Notes under the pieces: model-generated
Databases searched by the model: none
Told to the model about the DNA's origin: nothing
The model's input: the letters and a program-made list of their open reading frames with translations, nothing else
Translations under genes and position numbers: made by a program
Assembly: GCA_020635715.1 (NCBI GenBank)
Contig: JACJZG010000004.1
Span: 1-64,000 of the forward strand
Reading direction: 5' to 3'
DNA length: 64,000 nt
Origin: Flavobacteriales bacterium
GTDB lineage: Bacteria; Bacteroidota; Bacteroidia; Flavobacteriales_F; PHOS-HE28
Part shown: positions 10,015-18,877 of the stretch, piece after piece
How the letters are laid out: each line of letters begins with the position of its first letter
Numbering within the stretch: the stretch's first letter is position 1

Positions 10015-10377
10015 TCACTTCAAAGCCTTCCCTTCGGCCGCCATCGCGGCGCGCACCTTGGGCGCATTGCCGATGTGGATGCGATCATCGATCACCATCA
10101 CCGGGCGCTTCAAGAAGGTGTATTCCTGCAGGATGTACCTGCGATAGTCCTTCTCGGTGAGCTGCTTGTCCTTCAAGCCGAGCGAGCGGTACTTCAAGGC
10201 CACCCGGCTGAAGAGCGCTTCATAGCTGCCAGCGAGCTTCTTCATCGCATCCAGTTCCTGCGCGGTGATCGGGTCGCTCTTGATCTCGCGAAGGCTGAAC
10301 TTCTTCAGGTTGGGGATGGTCTTGAGGATCGCCTGGCAGGTGGTACAGGTGCCGAGGTGATAGATGATGCGGGCCAT
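10015..10377 (-). CDS. ArsC/Spx-family thioredoxin-fold protein
   Basis: A 120-residue protein of the ArsC/Spx/YffB family. The start MARIIYHLGTCTTCQAIL places a Cys-x-x-Cys pair at the active-site position, as in Spx-like members and unlike the single-Cys arsenate reductases. The family's LKRPVM motif is present near residue 90, followed by the expected VIDDRIHIG strand. Members act as redox-responsive regulators or glutaredoxin-like reductases; arsenate reduction cannot be assumed because no ars genes are nearby. I chose the ATG at 10377 because the 20 extra residues of a longer frame do not fit the fold. It is convergent with the PKD-protein remnant, 6 bases away, and is intact although both neighbours are broken. 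Confidence 0.8.
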   Translation of the reverse strand: MARIIYHLGTCTTCQAILKTIPNLKKFSLREIKSDPITAQELDAMKKLAGSYEALFSRVALKYRSLGLKDKQLTEKDYRRYILQEYTFLKRPVMVIDDRIHIGNAPKVRAAMAAEGKALK

Positions 10378-10418
10378 GTGGCGAAGGTCGTAACAAGGAC
10401 CGGCCCGGCCATCCGTCT

Positions 10419-11361
10419 TCACGATCCGCTGGACCACTCACCGCGGCACCACAAGCGCTGCACGCCGAACCGGTATTCCGCGTCCACCACCTCGATGCCG
10501 ACACGCTGCAGCATCGCGTTCAGTTCCTCGCGGTCGAATTCGCTCACGTGGTCATCGTCCGTGTGGATGAGGGTGCTGCCCAGCAACTGACGGTAGTGGT
10601 TCAGATAGGTCTTATCGAAGTCGGGGACCTCGATGTAGATCCACTGGAAGAAACCTTTGAAGCGTTGCAGGAATTCCTCCGGTCCATCGAGGTGCTCCAG
10701 CACGGAGAAGCACCAGGGTGTCGAATCGCTGCTCTTCCTGCTGGAGGAAGGCCATCGCATCGCGATCGACGAAGGTGAGGTTGGCGCGCTGGTGCCTTTG
10801 AGCCGCACGGGCGACAGCGACACGATCATGATCCACGCCCACCACACGGTCCACATACGCGGCGATCACCGCTGTGATGTCGCCGCTGCCGCAGCCGAGG
10901 TCGAGCACATGCATGCGGGGTTCCAGTCTCCTCAGGAGGAAGGCGTTGGCCGATAAGCGATGCGGATGGGCTTCCGCCGGGAAGTGACGGAAGGAGGTCT
11001 CCATGGCGAGGCGGTCGAAGATCCACTCGAGGTCGAGGTACCACTTCAGCCTGCGTTCCGTGGAGAAGGGAAGCAGTCGGTCGATCCGGTATAGCAGCGA
11101 CAGGGCGAATACGCGTTTCTTCTTGCGCGGTGACGGATCCTCTAGCCAGGGAAAAGTACGTACGACCCGTTCAATCGAACGGAACGCGCAGGCGGCGTCA
11201 TACCCCGAATCCGCCTCATGGTGGTCCAGGTGCTTAGAAGAGCAATGTTCCACCCATCGGCTGTGAGCGGCCCGGAAGGCCAGGAGAGCCGGCCCTCGGC
11301 TGGAGTGGCCTCGCCTGCATGACGATCCAGGTAGCCGGAGCTGCGTTCGGCCAGAGATCAC
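10419..11361 (-). pseudogene. Frameshifted class I SAM-dependent methyltransferase
   Basis: Two overlapping open segments join into one methyltransferase. The amino-terminal part (minus strand from about 11270) contains motif I, HVLDLGCGSGDITAVIA, the acidic VVGVDHD that binds the adenosine ribose, and FVDRDAMAFL. The frame is lost near 10712: DTLVLL should continue into CFSVLEHLDGPEEFLQRF, which lies in the next frame and runs to WCRGEWSSGS. One base gained or lost explains the break. Such enzymes often methylate glycans, lipids or quinones; the target cannot be told. The beginning of the gene is unclear because sequence above 11290 is also degraded. Confidence 0.7.
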
Positions 11362-11972
11362 GTTCGTCGGCTACCATAGCGCTGTGCGCGTTCGATTTGT
11401 ACGGTCCGGTCCAACGACAAGGTTTCCACCAGCCAGCTCGAATAGCAGGCGATCAGGCCGTGGCAAGTGGATATCGGCGGCCAGTATTCCGCGTCGCAGC
11501 GTCAGATGGTACGCGCTAACATTCAGCAGCGTTCATCCCAGCCCCATTGTGCCGGTGTCCGGCGCGAGGCGCTGTATTCGAGTTTCAGCGCGTCCGCCAC
11601 TGCGAACGCGAGAAGATGTCAAATTCCATGGCGGTCATGGTGCGAAGATCGTCGGTCTCGACCACTTGGCGCGGTCTTATCTCACCAGCACCACTGAGCC
11701 TGCAGGCGTACGCTTCGCGGGTCATCCCGCCGCAGGCATGCCACGAATAGTTCAATTGAGGACGAACACGCCAGATGGGGTACGCCATCACCGTGGTCCA
11801 GGCGAAGCGGATCATCAAAGGAACACACGACGACCCCATCGATCGAAGCAGCCCAGTTCGAAGGCGTGGTGTGCAATCCATGCCGACAAGGAGTTCATCG
11901 TTGATGCCGTCAAAAATACCTGGGTAGCAGCCTGGCAGGAAGAGCTGGGCATTGGCACTGTGCAGCGGCCGG
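11362..11972. other. Degraded sequence without a recognisable gene
   Basis: No frame on either strand gives a convincing protein. The minus strand shows short protein-like pieces in alternating frames (for example GIFDGINDELLVGMD and VETDDLRTMTAMEFDIFSRSQW), which suggests another decayed minus-strand gene upstream of the methyltransferase remnant, but I cannot name its family. Confidence 0.4.
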
Positions 11973-13565
11973 TCAGCCAACGGATGATCGACCCGTACAG
12001 CGATGGAGTCTCATTCGCCAGATTTTGTATATGCCCGGCTCAACGGTGATCGATCGCGTGGTGTCACCGGTGCTCCACCATACTTCGCCAGGCATGTCAC
12101 CAACATCGAGGAGCACCTTTGCATCGTCGCATACATCGCGGTCGGCCCCGAGCGTGAAGGGTGTCCCGCCCACAAGAACCTCCACCGTATCCACCACGGT
12201 GCTGCACGGCAGTTGCATCTCCACGGTGTACATCCCGGCTTCAGTTACCAGGATGCTCGGGGTGGTCTCCCCGGTGTTCCACAGGTAGGTCGGTACATGG
12301 AACGGATGTGTCCACGAGGCGTCGATCAGAATGCCGCTTCCCGCGTTACAGAGCAACGTATCTCGCCAGGCGATCAGGTCGATCGGCTCCACTTCTGGGT
12401 AGGTGTCCCAATGGTTGGGAAGGCCCCAGGTACTGGGATTGCTGCCGGTGTTCGCGGCGTTCTCCACGAAGCCACAACCCGGACCGACCACCTCGGGGAA
12501 GCTGATGGCGCTGAGGTGGGTGCTGCCATTGAGACGTGCCGCATAGAGGCGGCCATCGGGTGCCAGCTGGAGGGTGCCGAAAGCGAGGTACTCGTTCGCG
12601 ACCTCGATCGCGGTGCCCATGGGATCCGGGGTTTGCAGGTCGTACTGCCGGATGGTGCTATAACCGATCCCGTTCATCAGTCCGCCTTCACTGCAGTAGA
12701 GCATATCGCCGCTCGGCGAGAATTCGACGCCATAACCCTGGCTGAACTGTTGAACGGATCCTCCGACCGAGTCCGTACGTGGGTTGGAGAGCAGGCCTGA
12801 ACTGTTGTCGAAGTCGAGAAGGTCCACGTAGGAGCGGCTCAGCCATTCGGTGGGTGAAGCGACCACCATCCTGGTCCAAGCGCCCGCGAGTCGTGTACCC
12901 TGGCGGTTGAGCCGCATGCAACCGATGTATGAATCGCCGGAGCCGTCGTCGTTCGCGAGAACCGACCGACCGACATGGCTCACCACCGGTCCTTCCACCC
13001 CCTGGCAGGTGACCAGGTAGGCTAGATAGGCGTCGCTTTCCCAGCGATGGTAGAGCACCCAGACATCGCGTCCGTTCGCATGACGTGTGGCGGTCAGCTT
13101 CTCGGCCACCGGTCCTTCGAGCACCACGTTCGCGGTGGTCACATCGCCGAGACCACCGTTCGCATTCATGTCAACGATGCTGTAAGCCGCGTTGGGTTGT
13201 CCGCTCCAGATGCCCGCGCCGCTGGGCGCGGTGAAGAGGTAGTAGCGTTGTGGATCCTCGGGGAAGGGGACGATCAACGCGCTCTGGCTGGTGGAGAAGT
13301 GGCCGAACAGGCCCGTTCCGTTCGGCATCACGGAATGGTTCCTATCCCATACCGTTTCTCCATTGGTGAAGAAGAGCAGTTGACCGCTCGCATCGGATAT
13401 GCTCGTACAACCCTCGTCGGTGCTCAACGGAGTGGAGATGGACAGGGGTGTGCCACTGCTCAGGTCGATGCCCGCACCGAAGCCGAAGGCCCAGAAGCCA
13501 TGCTGGGGCTGTGCCTTGCCCGTATTCATCAGCAGCATGAGCAGGAATGTGATCGCGTTACGCAT
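11973..13565 (-). CDS. Secreted WD/YVTN-like surface protein, probably truncated
   Basis: About 530 residues with a signal peptide (MRNAITFLLMLLMNTGKAQ). The first 400 residues resemble the amino-terminal module of Bacteroidota 'gliding motility-associated' (CHU_C, type B sorting) proteins: WAFGFGAGIDLSSG near the mature end, then ASGQLLFFTNGETVWDRNH, and repeated blades with LAPDGRLYAARL. Two short Ig-like units follow (LCNAGSGILIDASW and VCDDAKVLLDVG). Intact relatives end in a sorting domain; here the frame finishes IYKIWRMRLHRCTGRSSVG with nothing like it, so the end has probably been lost through a shift near 12020. Export across the outer membrane would then fail. The start is the ATG giving a clean signal peptide. 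Confidence 0.65.
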   Translation of the reverse strand: MRNAITFLLMLLMNTGKAQPQHGFWAFGFGAGIDLSSGTPLSISTPLSTDEGCTSISDASGQLLFFTNGETVWDRNHSVMPNGTGLFGHFSTSQSALIVPFPEDPQRYYLFTAPSGAGIWSGQPNAAYSIVDMNANGGLGDVTTANVVLEGPVAEKLTATRHANGRDVWVLYHRWESDAYLAYLVTCQGVEGPVVSHVGRSVLANDDGSGDSYIGCMRLNRQGTRLAGAWTRMVVASPTEWLSRSYVDLLDFDNSSGLLSNPRTDSVGGSVQQFSQGYGVEFSPSGDMLYCSEGGLMNGIGYSTIRQYDLQTPDPMGTAIEVANEYLAFGTLQLAPDGRLYAARLNGSTHLSAISFPEVVGPGCGFVENAANTGSNPSTWGLPNHWDTYPEVEPIDLIAWRDTLLCNAGSGILIDASWTHPFHVPTYLWNTGETTPSILVTEAGMYTVEMQLPCSTVVDTVEVLVGGTPFTLGADRDVCDDAKVLLDVGDMPGEVWWSTGDTTRSITVEPGIYKIWRMRLHRCTGRSSVG

Positions 13566-13745
13566 CCTTCTGTTCCCATAGACCGATCGAACGTGCAGAA
13601 CGATGCCTGGGTCGGATGCAGTACGGGGTGAAGTGTTGATCGGTGTGTGGATCGATGCCATGGCGTTCAGTGTGTTCGCACCAGCGCGGTGCGTTCGGTA
13701 CGCTGTATCCTTGTGCGTGGCCGGTGCCGCCCGGCCTCTTCCAAC

Positions 13746-14318
13746 ATGGATCTCTATCAGGTGCTCGGGCTAACTCATACGGCGGACACTGCGGCGATCA
13801 AAGCGGCCTATCGGAACCTGGCCAAGCGCTACCACCCCGATGTGAGTGAACTGCCCGATGCACATGCGCGTTTCATCGCCATCACGGAGGCGTATGAGGT
13901 GCTCGGCGATCCTACGGCGCGTGAACGTTACGACCGGACCCGGGCGAGTCCCAGCCCGAAGCGGGCCTCTGCGGCCACGGAAGCGCGGTATGCGCGGGAG
14001 ACCCAGGCACGCCAGCAGGCGGCGCGAGCGAAAGCGGAGGAGTATGTGCGCATGCCCTACGATCGGTTCGATGCCGATGTGTTCGACTCGGTGGCCGCTT
14101 ACGTGGTGCCCAAGATGCTCGGTTGCCTGGGCATCGGCCTGGTAGCCACGTTGGGGTTGATCATCCTCCTTTTGCTCGCTTCACAGGTCGAAGGTCTGGG
14201 ACGCCCGGTGGCCATCCTGGCGGCCATGGGCTTCATTCCAGGCATTGTGTACGCCAGCATGTTATTCGATGAGTGGCACAACAAGCGACAGGTCGAGCGC
14301 AAGCGCCGCGAGCGATAA
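13746..14318 (+). CDS. Membrane-anchored J-domain (DnaJ-like) protein
   Basis: A 190-residue protein with a J-domain in residues 1-65 (MDLYQVLGLTHTADTAAIKA) including the HPD motif in RYHPDVSE, which stimulates the ATPase of DnaK. A charged Arg/Ala/Glu-rich linker follows (about residues 70-110), then two membrane segments (CLGIGLVATLGLIILLLL and VAILAAMGFIPGIVYASML) and a basic tail. It has no zinc-finger or substrate-binding domains, so it is a type III J-protein that would recruit DnaK to the membrane. The ATG starting MDLYQV was chosen because the J-domain begins there. It is convergent with the tolC-like gene and shares no operon. Confidence 0.85.
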   Translation: MDLYQVLGLTHTADTAAIKAAYRNLAKRYHPDVSELPDAHARFIAITEAYEVLGDPTARERYDRTRASPSPKRASAATEARYARETQARQQAARAKAEEYVRMPYDRFDADVFDSVAAYVVPKMLGCLGIGLVATLGLIILLLLASQVEGLGRPVAILAAMGFIPGIVYASMLFDEWHNKRQVERKRRER

Positions 14319-14369
14319 TGTGTGCGCCGCCTCAGTCTGATGGAGGGGTGATCAATCGGTCGGACCGGA

Positions 14370-15836
14370 TCAGCGACGCCAGGCCCTCCACAACGTTCCT
14401 GCCTCGTGGTCCAGGCTGAAGTAGGCTTTGCGCAATCGTGCTTCAAGGTCCACCTGGCGGATGCGCATCTCGATCAAGGGTACTTCGCGGCCATTGACGA
14501 GGAAGAGCGAGCTCTCGCCCGCAGTGAAGCGTTGGTTCTCCCCGGCGAGCAGGCGTTCATTGTTCACCACCATCTCCACGCCCAGGCGCACCTGATCGGA
14601 GAAGGTGTTGATCTCGTTCAAACGTTCGTTGATGCGGTTGCGGATGCGCAGGCGGTCGCGCTCCAGTCCGAGGTTGGCATCGGTGAGCCGGAGCTTCGCG
14701 ATGGCCAGTTCGCCACGTTCACGGCGCAGGAAGAGCGGCATCTGGAATCCCACGCCGAACTGATGGCCCTGACCCATGAGCGTTGTGCCCGGTTCGTTGT
14801 TCAGCGCGCCACCGTCACCCAGCCATTGGTACTTCAGGTCCAGGTCGGGCTTCAGGTATTCGGTGCGCAGCTGACGGTCGATCTCGAGCTGGTCGATGCG
14901 TGCACCGGCCTGTGCGAGCAGGGGGTGTTCGTTGAGCGCGCGTTGGATCGCGGTGTCGGGCAGTTGGAAGGATCTGGCGGAGAACAGGTCGGCCGGATCG
15001 GGCACCACGGACGGTTGCAGCTCCAAGGGCTGTTGCGCCGCGTTCCACAGGTGGTTGCTCAAGCGCAGGCCGGCGTTGCGGAACTGGAGCGCGGCTTGTT
15101 GGCGTCGCATCTGCCGGTCCTGTAGTTGAAGGTAGGCCTCGAGGGTGTCGATCGCGGGCCGATCCCCGCCGCGCCATGATCCGCGCACCGCATCGAAGCG
15201 CACCTCGGTGAGCTTCACGGCGGCATCCGCCACATCCAGGGCACGGAAGGCCGCCACCCAGTCGGTGTGGTCATGTAGCGCCTGTAACAACAGGTCGTTC
15301 AGCATCTGCTCCTGTTCGGCCTGGGTGGCGCGCAGGTAAGCCTGGGACTTGCGCAACGTGGCGCGGCGCTGATCGATGAAGAGGCCCTGGCCAAGGCTGA
15401 GCTGTCCACCCACTTTCAGTAGACCATCATCGGGGGTGCTGTTCTGTGGGTTCAGGAAGTCGCCGCCGTTCTCCTGATAGCCTGCGAAGAGTTCCACGCC
15501 GTACCAGGTCGGCACCTTCAACCCCGCATCGAAGAGCTGGAAGTAGTTCTTGTCATCGAACTGTTTCTCGTCATAGCCGGCCCGGGCCATGGGATCGAAT
15601 CCGCCGCGGGCGCTGCGTACGGTGGCCTCGCCCAATTCCGGACGCAAGGCTGCCTGGCGCGCCATCGGGTGGTTCTCCAGCACGATGCGCACGAAGGCGT
15701 CGCGTGTGAGGATGGGTGGGACCTGCGCGATGGTGTTGAGTGGAAGGAGGGAGATGAGGAGAAGAAGAGATGAAGTGAAGAGGGTCGTCCTCCTCACTTC
15801 TTCACAGCCACACCTCTTCGCGGATCGCTGCATCAT
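14370..15836 (-). CDS. TolC-family outer membrane efflux protein
   Basis: A 488-residue protein with a signal peptide (TTLFTSSLLLLISLLPLNTIAQ) and the duplicated helical barrel of outer membrane efflux proteins: a first domain starting LTRDAFVRIVLENHPMARQA and a second ending LRKAYFSLDHEAGTLW. The length and heptad-rich segments fit TolC/OEP channels that connect an inner-membrane pump to the outside. Its first codons overlap the stop of the HlyD-like gene (ATGA), so translation is probably coupled. It is the last gene of a six-gene operon. The exported substrate is unknown; no toxin or protease substrate of a type I system lies beside it. Confidence 0.9.
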   Translation of the reverse strand: MMQRSAKRCGCEEVRRTTLFTSSLLLLISLLPLNTIAQVPPILTRDAFVRIVLENHPMARQAALRPELGEATVRSARGGFDPMARAGYDEKQFDDKNYFQLFDAGLKVPTWYGVELFAGYQENGGDFLNPQNSTPDDGLLKVGGQLSLGQGLFIDQRRATLRKSQAYLRATQAEQEQMLNDLLLQALHDHTDWVAAFRALDVADAAVKLTEVRFDAVRGSWRGGDRPAIDTLEAYLQLQDRQMRRQQAALQFRNAGLRLSNHLWNAAQQPLELQPSVVPDPADLFSARSFQLPDTAIQRALNEHPLLAQAGARIDQLEIDRQLRTEYLKPDLDLKYQWLGDGGALNNEPGTTLMGQGHQFGVGFQMPLFLRRERGELAIAKLRLTDANLGLERDRLRIRNRINERLNEINTFSDQVRLGVEMVVNNERLLAGENQRFTAGESSLFLVNGREVPLIEMRIRQVDLEARLRKAYFSLDHEAGTLWRAWRR

Positions 15837-17191
15837 TTCTTCTCCGGGGAATTCGACGATAACGCCTGGGCATCCATATACAGGTCTGGCGGGAAGCCAT
15901 TGATCTGCCGCCAGAGCTCGTACCAGATCCGCACGTCCTTCATCAGCGCGAAGCCCACCGCGCCACCACCCACGCGCAAGGCGGTGGGCCATGGCTCGTC
16001 GGCCTTGTCGGGCCCAACGAGGATGCGATACTTGCCGTTCGGGCTGATGAAGTTGTCGATGGCCACCACCTTTCCACCGAAGGTGCCATAACTGCTGTTG
16101 GGCCAGCCGCTGAATACGATGCTGGGCCAGCCATCGAACATGAAGCGCACCTTCTGGCCCTTGGTGATCAATGGCATGTCCATGGGACGCACATAGAGCT
16201 CCACCGCGAGGTCGGAGCGCGCGGGCATCACGCTCACTAGTTCGTCCCCTTCCTTCACCGTTTCGCCGATGCCCGTGACCACCGCTTTGGTGATGTAGCC
16301 CGCCTGAGGTGCGGTCACGAAGTAGTTGCCCGCCCGCACGGTGAAGTTGGCCAGGTCCACCTGCATCTTGCTCACCTCCGCCTCGGTGGTGTACATCTGG
16401 CTCATGCTCGCGTACTTCTCGCTCTCGGCCTTGCTCATCTTGTCGCGGTAGTCGTTGCGGATGCCGTTGATCTCCAGCTGCGCATTGAGCAGTTCGTTGC
16501 GGGCGTCGAGCAGCTTGTTGCGCGCATCGATGAGCGTGGCGTTCGCGCGTTGCTGCGCCACCTGCCGGCGTTCGAGCTCCACCTTGCTGACGAGCCCTTC
16601 GTTGAACTGCTGCTCGCCCCGCATGTACTGGTCGTCGGCCACCTTGATCTCGGTCTCGGCAGCCACCACCCTTATGCTGTCGCTCTGTAGTTTGAGGCGT
16701 GCCTGCTGGATCTTGTTCTGGGCCTGTTCCAGCTTGATGCGCAGTCCGGCGGTCAACGCATCGATCTGGGCATCCAGTGCGTGCACCTTCTCCTCATAGC
16801 TCCTGCCGGTGAGCTCCTTCGCGGTGATCTGTTCCTGCGTCCGGTCCAGGAGCTTCGGATCGAAGTACTCGGGCTTCACCTCGCTCAGGCGCAGGATCGT
16901 ATCCCCCTTCTGCACCAGCTGGCCTTCCTGCACGTACCACTGCTCGATACGGCCGGGGATGATGGCATGGATGGTCTGCGGTCGCTGGTCGGGAGAGAGG
17001 CTGGTGACCGTTCCGCGCGCACGGATGTTCTGTGTCCACGGGAGGAAGAGGGCGATGATGACCAGGACGCCCAGGATCTTGACCCAGAGCGCGAAGAGGC
17101 TGCTGGCGCGTGCCACACCGATCGTGCGGAAGGAATTGAAGCTCTTGCGTTGGAGCGCAGGTGCCGGGCTATTGGGGCTCAGGTCGAGCAT
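15833..17191 (-). CDS. HlyD-family membrane fusion protein
   Basis: A 452-residue adaptor. A membrane segment at about residues 34-52 (LWVKILGVLVIIALFLPW) is followed by a split biotinyl-lipoyl domain (IHAIIPGRIEQWYVQEGQLVQKGD, later GNYFVTAPQAGYITKAVV) around a long coiled-coil hairpin at about residues 110-260. The beta-barrel part (ELYVRPMDMPLITKGQKVRFMFDGW) is typical of HlyD/EmrA. It bridges an inner-membrane transporter and a TolC channel across the periplasm. It starts 3 bases after the ABC gene ends and overlaps the tolC-like gene by 4 bases, so the three form an export complex (family knowledge plus gene order). Confidence 0.9.
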   Translation of the reverse strand: MLDLSPNSPAPALQRKSFNSFRTIGVARASSLFALWVKILGVLVIIALFLPWTQNIRARGTVTSLSPDQRPQTIHAIIPGRIEQWYVQEGQLVQKGDTILRLSEVKPEYFDPKLLDRTQEQITAKELTGRSYEEKVHALDAQIDALTAGLRIKLEQAQNKIQQARLKLQSDSIRVVAAETEIKVADDQYMRGEQQFNEGLVSKVELERRQVAQQRANATLIDARNKLLDARNELLNAQLEINGIRNDYRDKMSKAESEKYASMSQMYTTEAEVSKMQVDLANFTVRAGNYFVTAPQAGYITKAVVTGIGETVKEGDELVSVMPARSDLAVELYVRPMDMPLITKGQKVRFMFDGWPSIVFSGWPNSSYGTFGGKVVAIDNFISPNGKYRILVGPDKADEPWPTALRVGGGAVGFALMKDVRIWYELWRQINGFPPDLYMDAQALSSNSPEKK

Positions 17192-17194
17192 GGC

Positions 17195-18874
17195 TCAGGC
17201 GGGAATGAGTTTGCCATCGCGCAGGTGCAGGTTGCGCGAGCAGCGTTGTTGCAGCCAGGGGTCGTTGCTCACCGCGAGCAGGGTCCATGGCCGTTCGGGT
17301 GCACTGATCCACCCCAGCAGTTCCTCCCGGTCCCTCACGTCCCAGTTCTGCAGGCTGTCCTCCAGAAGGATCAAGCGCGGCGATCCGGCGATGCACCGCG
17401 CCTGGATGATGCGTTTCACAAGGCTTTTCGGGAGCCTCGAACCTTGCGGGTCAAGCTTGGTGAGCAGGCCTTCAGGGTATTGCGAGAGCTGCTCGAAGAG
17501 CCCGGTGACGCGGCAGGCCTCCGTCACATCGCCCTCAGTCACCCAAGGGCGTCCCACCGCGATGTTCTCCATGACCGTCCCGGCGAAGACATCCTCTTCC
17601 GTCAGGCTATCGCCGATGACGGAACGAACGATGTCCAGGTTCAGGCTGTTCATCGGATGACCATCCAGCTGCACGGTGCCTTCGTGCGCGGTGATGGCAC
17701 CACCGAGGATGCGGAGCAGGGTCGTCTTCCCTACGCCGTTCGGGCCACAGAGGCACACCTTCTCGCCGGGCATGAGGTGTAGGTCGATCCCCTCCAGTAC
17801 CGGTCGTCCATGGAAGTGCGATCGGAAGGCCACACCGGTGAGTTTCACATCCAGACCCTTGGATGCTTCGCGATCCAAGGTGCGCAGGCCTTCTTCCCGC
17901 TCCAGGGGCAGGTCGGTCACGCTACCCACCTTGTCCAGGGCCGTGAGCACGTCGTACACGGTCTCGATCCGCAGGATGATCTTCTCCACCGCACCCATGA
18001 GCAACAGGATCACGATCTCCGCCGCCACGAACTGTCCGAGGTTCATCTGCTCGTTCATCACCAGCACACCACCCAGGGCCAGCAGGCTCAGGGTCACGAT
18101 CACCTTGAACACCACCATGGCACCATACTGCCCGAGCAGTACCCGGAAATGGGCCTTCCGGGCGGTCACATACCCGTTCACCAATTGATCGGTCCGCTCC
18201 AGCGGCAGGTCCGTTTCGCCAATGAGCTTGAAGGTGCCCATGCTGCGTGCCAGCTCCTCCAGCCAGTGCGCCACGGCATACTTGAAACCGCTTTCGGTGA
18301 TGCTGGTCTCCAGACCACGCTTTCCGGAGAAGCGGAAGATGCCGTAAAGGAGAAGCAGGAGGAAGGCGCCGAAAGCGATGAAGAAGGGGTGGTAGAGCGC
18401 CAGCAGGATCAGGCAGAGGGCGATCTGGAGCAGGGCCAGTGGCACTTCCAGCAGGAGTTTGCTCAATCCCTTTTGGATCGACATCGTATCGAAGAAGCGG
18501 TTGACCAGTTCGGGCAGGTACTTGCCTCCCACCGCTTCAGCTTTGATCCGAGGGATGCGGTAGGCGAACTCGAACGCGCTGCGCGCGAACAGCCGTTGTT
18601 GGATGTTCTCCGCCAGAGCCAGCTGCATCACCTGTAACACTCCGGTGAACCCAACGCCGATGGTGACGAAGGCGATAAGGACGCCCCAGCTGGTGGCCAC
18701 CTGTCCACCGCTGATGAGGTTGATGATGGCCTGGATGCCCAGCGGGACGCTCAGACTGATGGCCCCCCCGACCAGTGCGTAGAGGTAGATGTGACCGATC
18801 TCGCGCTTGTCCACCTTGAGCAGGCGTGTGAGCCGCTGCCAGGGGGTGATGGGATCCAAAGACATGTTCGGCAT
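17195..18874 (-). CDS. ABC half-transporter (permease + ATPase) with degenerate ATPase motifs
   Basis: A 559-residue fusion of an ABC exporter membrane domain (about residues 25-340, six hydrophobic segments) and an ATPase domain. Walker A is perfect (GPNGVGKTT, about residues 376-384). The signature region reads GSRLPKSLVKR in place of LSGGQ, and the Walker B segment is RLILLEDSL, with Glu-Asp where Asp-Glu is expected (about residues 502-510). The later H-loop area reads LLAVSND, with no histidine. The ATPase may be slow, or may work with different residues. It has no amino-terminal C39 peptidase domain, so it resembles HlyB/PrtD-like type I exporters. It lies between an SbtA-like permease (3-base gap) and an HlyD-like adaptor (3-base gap). 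Confidence 0.88.
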   Translation of the reverse strand: MPNMSLDPITPWQRLTRLLKVDKREIGHIYLYALVGGAISLSVPLGIQAIINLISGGQVATSWGVLIAFVTIGVGFTGVLQVMQLALAENIQQRLFARSAFEFAYRIPRIKAEAVGGKYLPELVNRFFDTMSIQKGLSKLLLEVPLALLQIALCLILLALYHPFFIAFGAFLLLLLYGIFRFSGKRGLETSITESGFKYAVAHWLEELARSMGTFKLIGETDLPLERTDQLVNGYVTARKAHFRVLLGQYGAMVVFKVIVTLSLLALGGVLVMNEQMNLGQFVAAEIVILLLMGAVEKIILRIETVYDVLTALDKVGSVTDLPLEREEGLRTLDREASKGLDVKLTGVAFRSHFHGRPVLEGIDLHLMPGEKVCLCGPNGVGKTTLLRILGGAITAHEGTVQLDGHPMNSLNLDIVRSVIGDSLTEEDVFAGTVMENIAVGRPWVTEGDVTEACRVTGLFEQLSQYPEGLLTKLDPQGSRLPKSLVKRIIQARCIAGSPRLILLEDSLQNWDVRDREELLGWISAPERPWTLLAVSNDPWLQQRCSRNLHLRDGKLIPA

Positions 18875-18877
18875 GGT

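Noticed and set aside
10015..10377. Arsenate reductase of an ars operon
   Set aside because: The active site is Cys-x-x-Cys as in Spx-like proteins, and no arsenite pump, ArsR or related gene is near.
5128..13565. All frameshifts as simple sequencing errors
   Set aside because: Not excluded, but most of the 64 kb contains very long intact genes, including one of 6.9 kb; breaks are concentrated in one zone and several genes need three or more corrections.
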